A stretch of 64,000 nucleotides of DNA, taken from positions 3,472,001 to 3,536,000 of the forward strand of contig BQOK01000001.1 in the NCBI GenBank assembly GCA_022835495.1, written 5' to 3'. The stretch comes from Oscillospiraceae bacterium (GTDB lineage Bacteria > Bacillota > Clostridia > Oscillospirales > Ruminococcaceae). Below the pieces are notes generated by a model. It made no database searches. It worked only from the letters and a program-made list of their open reading frames with translations, and was not told the origin of the DNA. Shown piece after piece: positions 57,419-64,000 of the stretch; position 1 is the stretch's first letter; each line of letters begins with the position of its first letter. The translations under genes and the position numbers were made by a program.

Positions 57419-58765
57419 ATGAAGAAGAAATTTGTACGGTGCTTTGCGGTGATGCTCTGTATCGGGCTGCTGACAAGCTGCGGCTTACCAGCGCCCTCAG
57501 CGCTGCCAGCAACCTCTTCCGGCGCGGATTTGGGCGGCGCCCTGGAGGGCGAGATCACTTTTTGGCACTCCTTCGTGAACGGCCCCCGGCTGGAATCCAT
57601 CCAGAACTCGGCAGAGGAATTTATGCGGGAAAACCCCGGCGTCAAAATCAACATCGAAACCTTTTCCTGGGGCGATTTTTATACCAAATGGACCACCAGC
57701 ATGGCCTCCGGCAACCTGCCGGACATGAGCACGGCACTGCCTGCTCATGTGGCCGAGATGATCGACGCCGACGCCATCATCCCCCTGAACGATCTGATCG
57801 ACCAGGTCGGCCGTGACCGGTTTTACGAAGCGCCCCTGCGCGAGATGACCGTGGGTTCCGACACCTACGCCGTGCCCCTTTATTCCCATGCGCAGGTAAT
57901 GTGGATTCGTAAAGACCTGCTGGAGCACAATGCCCTTGCAGTGCCTGAAACCTGGGACGAATTGTATGAAGCGGCCAAAGCCCTGACCGGGAATGGCGTT
58001 TATGGCTGCTGTGTGCCGATGGGCATCGGCGACCGCATGGCCACACGCTTTTTGAATTTCTACGTGCGCAGCGGCGGCGGTACCCTGCTCACCGAAGACA
58101 AAAAGGCCGATCTGACCAGCAACCTTGCGCTGGACGGCATCCGCTATTGGGTAAAAATGTACGAGGACTGCTCACCCGCCGATTCCATTAATTATAAATG
58201 TCACGACAAAGAGCTGATGTACTACCAAGGCAAGACTGCCTTTGACTTTGAGAGCGGTTTTCAGATTGAGGGTATACAGGAAAATTCACCGGATCTCGCC
58301 GATTTCATCGACTGTATGCCCATGCCGAAAATCCACAAGGGTGACCCGGTATACGGCATCGAGACCTCCAACATTCCCATGGTCGTGTGGAAAAATTCGC
58401 AGCATCCAGAGATTTGCAAGGCTTTCATCCGCTTTTTGTACCAGGAGGATCGCTATATTGAATTTTTGTCGGCCACGCCTGCAGGCATGCTGCCCGCCCT
58501 GAAAGACATCGCTGAAAACGAGGCGTATCTCTCGAACCCCATCGTCCAGAAATACTCTCATGCGGTACAGGTCATCAGCGACGCGGTAGCGGTGGGGACT
58601 GAAATCGGGTTTGAAAACGGCCCTTGCCCACAGGCCAGCATCCTGACCTCACAGGGAGTGATCGAGGCCATGTTCCAGGATATTGTGTCCAACCACACCG
58701 ATGTGGAAACGGCCGCCAGAGCCGCTGAAAAAAAGCTGAACGAACTATTTGAAACAGTGAAATAA
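57419..58765 (+). CDS. Sugar-binding lipoprotein of the second CUT1 importer
   Basis: A 448-residue family-1 solute-binding protein. The signal peptide ends at the lipobox LLTSC (Cys21), then GEITFWHSFVNGPRLESIQNSAEEFMRENPGVKINIET opens lobe 1 and later FIRFLYQEDRYIEFLSATPAGMLPALKD is the typical binding-protein end region. It binds sugar outside the membrane for the permeases at 58831-60545. An AAGGAGG site precedes the ATG. Its sequence is clearly different from the binding protein at 4623-5954, so the two importers probably take different sugars. Confidence 0.95.
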   Translation: MKKKFVRCFAVMLCIGLLTSCGLPAPSALPATSSGADLGGALEGEITFWHSFVNGPRLESIQNSAEEFMRENPGVKINIETFSWGDFYTKWTTSMASGNLPDMSTALPAHVAEMIDADAIIPLNDLIDQVGRDRFYEAPLREMTVGSDTYAVPLYSHAQVMWIRKDLLEHNALAVPETWDELYEAAKALTGNGVYGCCVPMGIGDRMATRFLNFYVRSGGGTLLTEDKKADLTSNLALDGIRYWVKMYEDCSPADSINYKCHDKELMYYQGKTAFDFESGFQIEGIQENSPDLADFIDCMPMPKIHKGDPVYGIETSNIPMVVWKNSQHPEICKAFIRFLYQEDRYIEFLSATPAGMLPALKDIAENEAYLSNPIVQKYSHAVQVISDAVAVGTEIGFENGPCPQASILTSQGVIEAMFQDIVSNHTDVETAARAAEKKLNELFETVK

Positions 58766-58830
58766 ATAGGGCGCGGGTGCTCTGCGGCCCTGAGCGTCCA
58801 TGGGGTGCCCGCCTACAGGGAGAAGCTGCT

Positions 58831-59712
58831 ATGCACAAAAAAATTGACTGGGCGGGCACCGCCTTTTTACTTCCCGCATGCCTGATCGTGGGGGCGCTGC
58901 TGTTTTACCCGATCCTTTCCAGCGTATATTATAGTTTCACTGCCAAAAACCTCATCAAGCCCGGGGCAACGTTTATCGGTTTGGGAAACTACGGCAGCCT
59001 CCTCTCCAACAGGGAAATTTACCGGGCTTTTGGGGTTTCACTCAAATGGACCTTTTTTTCGCTCATCGGCCAAGTGTTGGTAGGTGGGTCAGCGGCGCTG
59101 GCGCTGCACCGCATCAAACGGGGCCAAGGCATTTACCGCACCTTGCTTATTATCCCCTGGGCATTTCCCCCCATCGTGATCGCAGTGGCCTGGAAGTGGC
59201 TTTTAAATGGTGTGTACGGTTTTTTGCCCAGCCTTTTGATGCAAAGCGGCCTGTGTTCCGCCGCGCCGCAATTTTTGAGTGATAAACGTCTGGTGTTTCC
59301 TACCCTAGTATTTATCAATATCTGGTTTGGTGCGCCTCTCATTATGGTAAACGTGCTTTCGGCGCTGCAAACCATCCCGAAAGACCAATACGAGGCTGCC
59401 CAGATCGACGGAGCATCCCGGTGGCAGAGCTTCGCATATATCACCATTCCTCATATCAAGGTGGTTATGGGGCTTTTATTGGTGCTGCGCACCATCTGGA
59501 TTTTTAACAATTTCGACAATATTTATCTGCTCACCGGAGGCGGACCCGCGGGGCTTACCACTACCGTGCCCATTTACGCCTATAACCTGGGCTGGGGGCT
59601 CAAGCAGATTGGCAAAGCTTCCGCGGTCACGATCCTGCTGCTGCTCTTTTTGATGCTGGTGTGCCGGGCCTACTTTGCCATTCTGGACCGGTGGGAAAGG
59701 GAGCGGATATAA
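58831..59712 (+). CDS. Carbohydrate ABC permease, MalF type
   Basis: A 293-residue six-helix permease with the EAA loop QYEAAQIDGASRWQSFAYITIPHIK (about residues 190-214). The ATG at 58831 has AGGGAGAAG upstream. Its stop codon shares a base with the next ATG (TAATG), so the pair is coupled. No ATPase gene is present in this locus either. Confidence 0.94.
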   Translation: MHKKIDWAGTAFLLPACLIVGALLFYPILSSVYYSFTAKNLIKPGATFIGLGNYGSLLSNREIYRAFGVSLKWTFFSLIGQVLVGGSAALALHRIKRGQGIYRTLLIIPWAFPPIVIAVAWKWLLNGVYGFLPSLLMQSGLCSAAPQFLSDKRLVFPTLVFINIWFGAPLIMVNVLSALQTIPKDQYEAAQIDGASRWQSFAYITIPHIKVVMGLLLVLRTIWIFNNFDNIYLLTGGGPAGLTTTVPIYAYNLGWGLKQIGKASAVTILLLLFLMLVCRAYFAILDRWERERI

Positions 59713-60545
59713 TGAGTCGAAAAAAATTTTCATTTAGCCTTCTGGCCGATCATGTATACCTCTCGCTGCTTTCGGCGCTGGCCTTGTTCCCGCTGCTGTG
59801 GGTGTTGCTGTGCTCGGTAAAATCCAAGCAGGAACTTATGGACCGGCCTACCGCCCTGCTGCCCCACTATATTTCATGGGATTCCTATCGGCATATCTTA
59901 GGCCAAATGGGCTTTGTAACCAACATTCTCAACAGTTTGTGGGTCGCACTGGCAGCCACAGCGGCCACCATTTTTATTTCGGCGCTTGGGGCCTACGGCA
60001 TTGTGCGCTTTTGCCCGCGCCTAGGCAAAAAGCTCACCCGGCTTATGATCATGTCCTACATGTTTCCCTCTATTCTGCTCGCAGTTCCCTACTCCACTAT
60101 GATGATGCGGGCCGGGCTTACCAATACCCGCCTGGGGCTCGTAATCGTATACCTGTCGTTCTCCGTGCCTTACGCCATCTGGCTGCTGGTGGGCTTTTTT
60201 GGAACCGTACCGCTGGAAATTGAGGAGGCGGCCCGGGTAGACGGCGCCGCTCGGCTTCAGGTGTTTTTACAGGTAGCGCTGCCCATTACCATGCCCGGCA
60301 TCGTTGCCACCGCCATTTACACTTTTATCAATGCCTGGAACGAATTTCTGTTTGCGCTGATCCTCATCAACAGCACGGGCAAAATGACCGTTTCAGTGGC
60401 CCTGAATGCCATTCAGGGCGCGGAATATCTGGATTGGGGCGACGTGATGGCAGCCTCGACTCTGGTTGTAATGCCTTCGGTCGTGTTTTTCATGTTCATT
60501 CAAAAAAGAATCGCGGGAGGCCTGGCGCAGGGCGCGGTAAAATAA
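59712..60545 (+). CDS. Carbohydrate ABC permease, MalG type
   Basis: A 277-residue six-helix permease with the EAA loop IEEAARVDGAARLQVFLQVALPITMPG (about residues 170-195). It starts on the last base of the partner gene's stop codon. Together they form the membrane channel of the second sugar importer, again relying on an ATPase encoded elsewhere. Confidence 0.94.
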   Translation: MSRKKFSFSLLADHVYLSLLSALALFPLLWVLLCSVKSKQELMDRPTALLPHYISWDSYRHILGQMGFVTNILNSLWVALAATAATIFISALGAYGIVRFCPRLGKKLTRLMIMSYMFPSILLAVPYSTMMMRAGLTNTRLGLVIVYLSFSVPYAIWLLVGFFGTVPLEIEEAARVDGAARLQVFLQVALPITMPGIVATAIYTFINAWNEFLFALILINSTGKMTVSVALNAIQGAEYLDWGDVMAASTLVVMPSVVFFMFIQKRIAGGLAQGAVK

Positions 60546-60588
60546 ACCGCCGTTTTACGTCGGCCCGGGAAAGGACGCTGTTGTAACC

Positions 60589-61719
60589 ATGGACACCATT
60601 GGATACGCCGTCGTGGGCACCGGTTATTTTGGGTCAGAGTTGGGCCGTATTATGGCCCGGCAGCGGGGCGCACGGCTGGCTGCCGTATTGGACCCACAGA
60701 ATGGCCGGGCCATTGCAGCCGAATTCGGCTGTGCACTGGAAACCGATCTGAATATCCTGTGTGCGCGGCCAGACGTGGACGCAGTTATTGTGGCTACCCC
60801 CAACTATCTGCACAAGGAGCCGGTACTGGCCGCCGTGCGGCACAAAAAACATGTGTTTTGTGAAAAACCCATTGCTTTGTGCTATACCGACTGCGACGAA
60901 ATGGTGAACGCCGCTCAAAAAAATGGGGTAACCTTTATGGCAGGCCATGTAATGAATTTTTTCAGCGGCGTGCGGCGGGCAAAGCAGTTCATCGCCGAAG
61001 GCAGAATCGGAACGCTTTTATATTGTCACTCGGCCCGCAATGGCTGGGAAGAGCCACAGCCCTCGATCAGTTGGAAAAAGCTGCGCGAGAAATCGGGCGG
61101 CCATCTGTACCACCACATTCACGAGTTGGACTGCATTCAATTTTTGATGGGCCCGGCCTGCAAGGTAACCATGGTCGGCGGCAACACCGCACACTTTGGC
61201 CCGCGTTTTGGCAACGAGGAGGACATGCTGTTCCTTTCTCTGGAATTTGGGGGCGGAGCTTACGGCCTGTGCGAGTATGGCTCCGCCTTTCATTGGCCCG
61301 AACACTACCTGCTTATCCAAGGCACCAAAGGAGCCATCCGTATTGATATGTGCAATGTGGGCATGACCTTGAAAGGTCCCGGCGGCCGTGAAGAACACTA
61401 TCTTGTACATGAGAGCGCCGCAGAAGACCAACAGCGCACCCAAATCTATCACAGCACCGAAATGGACGGCGCCATTCAGTATGGCAGGCCCGGCAAAAAG
61501 CCTCCCCTGTGGCTGCACAGTACCATGTGCAGCGAGATGCGCTTTTTCAACGATGTACTGCACGGGGTGCCTGTTCCTTCAGAATTCTTGCCTCTCCTCT
61601 CCGGCGAGGCGGCCCGCGCTGCCATTGCTACGGCTGACGCCGCCACCCTTTCTCTGCGTGAGGACCGCAAGGTGGCCGTGCAGGAGGTATTGAACACAGC
61701 ACAGGATCACATCAATTAA
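60589..61719 (+). CDS. Gfo/Idh/MocA-family oxidoreductase of the second sugar locus
   Basis: A 376-residue enzyme with an intact nucleotide loop (YAVVGTGYFGSELGR, residues 4-18), the family EKP motif KKHVFCEKPIAL and the HIHELDCIQFLMGPA histidine region. It should oxidise a sugar or polyol imported by the adjacent ABC system. It is the last gene of the AraC-controlled run, 43 bases after the permease. Unlike the copy at 45-1121 it keeps the exact EKP catalytic motif, so the two differ in chemistry or specificity. Confidence 0.93.
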   Translation: MDTIGYAVVGTGYFGSELGRIMARQRGARLAAVLDPQNGRAIAAEFGCALETDLNILCARPDVDAVIVATPNYLHKEPVLAAVRHKKHVFCEKPIALCYTDCDEMVNAAQKNGVTFMAGHVMNFFSGVRRAKQFIAEGRIGTLLYCHSARNGWEEPQPSISWKKLREKSGGHLYHHIHELDCIQFLMGPACKVTMVGGNTAHFGPRFGNEEDMLFLSLEFGGGAYGLCEYGSAFHWPEHYLLIQGTKGAIRIDMCNVGMTLKGPGGREEHYLVHESAAEDQQRTQIYHSTEMDGAIQYGRPGKKPPLWLHSTMCSEMRFFNDVLHGVPVPSEFLPLLSGEAARAAIATADAATLSLREDRKVAVQEVLNTAQDHIN

Positions 61720-61725
61720 ACAGCC

Positions 61726-61759
61726 GCGGCCCGGTGGAAAAAACCTTCCGCCGGGCCGC
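61726..61759 (+). terminator. Hairpin after the second sugar operon
   Basis: GCGGCCCGGTGGAA (61726-61739) pairs with TTCCGCCGGGCCGC (61746-61759) with one G-U, a six-base loop and a weak CGTTGTTTA tail. It starts seven bases after the operon's last stop. Confidence 0.6.
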
Positions 61760-61784
61760 CGTTGTTTATGAGTTCTGCCGAACT

Positions 61785-62066
61785 TTACATATCAAAATCG
61801 CAGAACACCCGCTCGCTGATGACCGAGTGGACGAATTTTTTCACTTCCATATGGGCCGGGTGTTCCTGATACACCGCCAGGGCCTCGCGGCTCTCCAGCT
61901 CGGTGATCAGCACCACATCGTAGCCCGCAAAGCTTTTGTGCACCCAGGCGCTCTTCAGCCCAGGCACCACGCCCACCAGGCCCTCCAGCTTTTCCTTCAT
62001 TTTTGCGGCATTGGCCGCCGCGTTCTCCTTGTCGGCCAGGTTCCACATCACGATATGCTTTACCAT
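61785..62066 (-). CDS. Dabb (stress-responsive A/B barrel) protein
   Basis: A 93-residue single-domain protein: VKHIVMWNLADK, KEKLEGLVGVVPGLKSAWVHKSF, DVVLITELESREALAVYQEHPAHMEVKKFV. This is the Dabb dimeric alpha/beta-barrel pattern. Family members are small, cytoplasmic and of uncertain function, often stress-induced or minor enzymes. An AAAGGAAG site precedes the ATG. It is 52 bases after the HAD gene on the same strand. Confidence 0.9.
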   Translation of the reverse strand: MVKHIVMWNLADKENAAANAAKMKEKLEGLVGVVPGLKSAWVHKSFAGYDVVLITELESREALAVYQEHPAHMEVKKFVHSVISERVFCDFDM

Positions 62067-62118
62067 GTTTTATTCTTCCTTTCTTTTTCCACAGCCCTGC
62101 GGCTGGTTTGTTGAAATC

Positions 62119-62769
62119 TCAAAGGGTGTCCAGCAGGGGGATCGCCTCCCGCAGGCTGGGCACCACCGCCGCGGCCAGGGCCGCAAGCTCGGGGGTGGCC
62201 GGGTCAAGATCCGGCACCATCACCGCGCGGCAGCCTGCCGCCGCTCCGGCCCGCAGGCCGTTGGGGCTGTCTTCCAGCACCATGCACTGCCCGGGCGCCG
62301 CGCCCGCCAGGGCCGCCGCCCGCAAAAAAATGTCCGGCGCGGGCTTGCCGTGCTCCACCTCGTCGCCGCACACCGCGCCCTTGAAATACCGGTTCACCCT
62401 TGCCAGCTCCAGGTAGCGCAGGGCGGTGACGCGGCCGGTGCTGGTGGCCAGCACCGCGGGCAGGTCGCGGCGGGCCAGTTCTTCCAGCAATTCGTCCAGG
62501 CCGGGGCGCTTGGGCAGGCCCTTTGCCGCGATCTGTGCTTCCATGCGCTCCACGCAGGCGCCGCGCAGCTCCATAAAGTCAAACTCCGGGCCGAACGCAG
62601 CTTTGCACAGCGCCACGCAGCCCTCCCGGTTGCGGCCCCGCATTCCGGCCACCAGCGCTTCGGTCATGGCAAGGCCCCGCTGCCTTCCCAGCTCCAGCCA
62701 GCTGTCGTGATACATGCGCTCGGTGTCAAACATCAGGCCGTCCATGTCAAACAGTACCGCTTTTATCAT
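62119..62769 (-). CDS. HAD-superfamily phosphatase (beta-phosphoglucomutase-like)
   Basis: A 216-residue HAD hydrolase with an alpha-helical cap. Motif I is AVLFDMDGLMFDTE (both aspartates present), motif II is in LATSTGR, motif III K is in HGKPAPDIF, and the acidic pair is in MVLEDSPNGLRA. This subclass acts on sugar phosphates or as beta-phosphoglucomutase; the exact substrate is unknown. An AAGGGGG site precedes the ATG. It lies 16 bases after the polymerase gene. Confidence 0.93.
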   Translation of the reverse strand: MIKAVLFDMDGLMFDTERMYHDSWLELGRQRGLAMTEALVAGMRGRNREGCVALCKAAFGPEFDFMELRGACVERMEAQIAAKGLPKRPGLDELLEELARRDLPAVLATSTGRVTALRYLELARVNRYFKGAVCGDEVEHGKPAPDIFLRAAALAGAAPGQCMVLEDSPNGLRAGAAAGCRAVMVPDLDPATPELAALAAAVVPSLREAIPLLDTL

Positions 62770-62785
62770 GCGCGCTTCCCCCTTC

Positions 62786-64000
62786 TTACAATGGACCCTT
62801 TACCTTCTCGTCCAGGTCCTCGTCCTCGCCGGGGCTCCCAATGGCAAGCTCCCCCAGCCCCAGATCGTTTTTCAAAATGCTTCCCGCGCCAATGGCCGCC
62901 CTGCCGTACTTCTGGCGGATGGCGTCCAGGCTTTGCTCCAGCTTTTCCCGCTTCGGGTCGGTCCTCGGCGCGTCCTCAAAAAAGCTCTGCTGCACCGCAA
63001 AAGGCTCGGTGGTAATGGAAAGCGCCGTGACCGTGAGCATGCGGATGGGCTTTTGCATCTCCCAGTTGGCCTGCATGAGCTGCCAGCAGCCCTCGGCCAG
63101 GTCCCTTGCCAGGTGGGTGGCCTGGGGCAGCTGCTTTTGGCGGGTGATGGTCTTAAGCTGGGTGTCGCGCACCGTCACCTGCACTGCGCCCGCCCATACG
63201 CCGTGGCGGCGCAGCCGGGCGGCCACCTCGTCGGCCAGGACCGTGAGCGCGTGCCGGATGTCGGCCGGGCCGGAGAGGTTGCGCTTGAAGGTCATGCCGT
63301 TCCCCACCGATTTTACCGGCTCGGCCTCGCCCCAGCGGCGCACGGGCTCTGCGTCCTCGCCACGGGCATAACGCCCGATCTCAGGGCCCAGCTTGCCCAG
63401 GGCGCTCTGCAGCATGGCGGGCTCGGCCGCCGCCAGCCCGCCGATGGTGCGCACCCCCAAGCCCTGCAGCTTTTCTTCCGCCGAGCGGCCCACGAACAGC
63501 ATCTGCCCCACCGGCAGCGGCCACAGGATATCCTTATAGTTCTGCCGGCTGATCAGGGTGGTGGCGTCCGGCTTTTTATAGTCGCTGCCCAGCTTTGCGA
63601 ATACCTTGTTAAAGCTCACCCCCACCGAGATGGTCAGCCCGGTGGCGGCTTTCACCTCGGCCCGCAGCCGGTCCGCCAGCGCGGCGGGACTTTTTTCAAA
63701 CAGCTGCCAGGAACCGGTCACGTCCAGCCAGCTCTCGTCAATGCTGAAGGGCTCCACCCGGTCGGTATACTGCTGGTAAATATTGTTGATGAGCCGGTAA
63801 TATTTGCGGTATAGCTCCCGGTGGGGGGGCAGCAGCACCAGATCCGGGCACTTGCGCTTTGCCTGCCAGATGGTCTCTGCGGTCTTGACGCCCAGCTTTT
63901 TTGCGGGCTCGTTTTTTGCCAGGATGATCCCGTGCCGGCTCTCGGGGTCGCCGCACACCGCCACGCATTTTTGCCTCAGTTCGGGGTGCGCCAGCAGCTC
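62786..64000 (-). CDS. dinB: Y-family DNA polymerase IV, cut by the right window edge
   Basis: About 404 residues are visible; the N-terminal roughly 20-30 residues, including the first metal-binding aspartate, are outside the window. Visible parts are HPELRQKCVAVCGDPESRHGIILAKNEPAK, the catalytic SIDESWLDVTG, and the GISVSF-like VSVGVSFNKVFAKLGSDYKKP, then helix-hairpin-helix and little-finger regions (MLFVGRSAEEKLQGLGVRTIGGL). It copies past DNA lesions with low fidelity. The frame stays open through the edge, so the internal GTG near 63964 is not the start. It may belong to the DinB or UvrX-like branch. Confidence 0.9.
   Translation of the reverse strand, partial: ELLAHPELRQKCVAVCGDPESRHGIILAKNEPAKKLGVKTAETIWQAKRKCPDLVLLPPHRELYRKYYRLINNIYQQYTDRVEPFSIDESWLDVTGSWQLFEKSPAALADRLRAEVKAATGLTISVGVSFNKVFAKLGSDYKKPDATTLISRQNYKDILWPLPVGQMLFVGRSAEEKLQGLGVRTIGGLAAAEPAMLQSALGKLGPEIGRYARGEDAEPVRRWGEAEPVKSVGNGMTFKRNLSGPADIRHALTVLADEVAARLRRHGVWAGAVQVTVRDTQLKTITRQKQLPQATHLARDLAEGCWQLMQANWEMQKPIRMLTVTALSITTEPFAVQQSFFEDAPRTDPKREKLEQSLDAIRQKYGRAAIGAGSILKNDLGLGELAIGSPGEDEDLDEKVKGPL

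Noticed and set aside
62786-63964. Taking the internal GTG as the true start of the Y-family polymerase
   Set aside because: The frame stays open to the window edge with family-like sequence (HPELRQKCVAVCGDPE), so the start lies outside.

Overview
The window looks like chromosome from a GC-rich, spore-forming, anaerobic Clostridia member, most likely an Oscillospiraceae/Ruminococcaceae-type gut bacterium. The reasons are GC-rich codon use, AGGAGG-type ribosome sites, hrcA-grpE-dnaK-dnaJ under a CIRCE element, spoVT, a cwlD-pdaA cortex pair, YesLMN-type regulation, Rnf-like membrane proteins and ATPase-less CUT1 sugar transporters. No rRNA, tRNA, CRISPR array, insertion sequence or phage structural gene was recognised. 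Layout: (1) 1-9630, a sugar-uptake locus. A minus-strand run carries a YesM/YesN two-component system, a solute-binding lipoprotein, two permeases, a SIS-domain protein, a Gfo/Idh/MocA C-domain-only protein and a full Gfo/Idh/MocA oxidoreductase, and continues off the left edge; a divergent yesL-like gene lies across direct repeats. (2) 9639-12148, an MFS efflux protein preceded by a promoter, a 34-codon leader peptide and a terminator-like hairpin that touches the start codon, then an MBL-fold hydrolase. (3) 12266-17481, a sulfur/amino-acid module: two C-S-lyase-type PLP enzymes (one fused to a redoxin domain), an APC permease and a MarR regulator with a palindromic operator. (4) 17646-23278, the heat-shock operon and spoVT. 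(5) 23452-31785, an ABC exporter, a surface SGNH esterase with a Pro-Thr repeat tail, an ECF S component divergent from a MocR-type regulator, a degenerate LCP-like protein, a 51-aa conserved-looking protein and an AraC/GyrI regulator. (6) 31857-39792, one long minus-strand operon: rpe, three Rnf D/E/A-like membrane proteins, a DUF4015-like protein, a DUF1015 protein, a DEAD-box helicase and rlmA. (7) 39987-44620, an OmpR-type two-component pair, then ychF, mtnN and an MGMT-domain protein. (8) 44764-46352, an AT-rich island of three small DNA-binding regulators with a repeated TATGCTA/TAGCATA motif. (9) 46410-52648, cwlD, pdaA, a helical protein, a GGDEF protein, malQ and a binding-protein-like lipoprotein. 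(10) 52787-55553, alaX, trmB and a nucleoside phosphorylase. (11) 55729-61719, a GNAT gene, then a second sugar locus: AraC regulator, binding protein, two permeases and a Gfo oxidoreductase. (12) 61785-64000, a Dabb protein, a HAD phosphatase and a Y-family polymerase cut by the window edge. The most unusual item is the Rnf-like D-E-A trio at 36839-39097. The four cysteines expected to hold the intramembrane iron-sulfur cluster are replaced, the usual FMN-attachment motif is not recognisable, and no rnfB, rnfC or rnfG lies beside it. It therefore looks like a redox-dead, repurposed Rnf membrane core. Next in interest are the leader-controlled efflux gene, the PLP-redoxin fusion enzyme and the regulator island.
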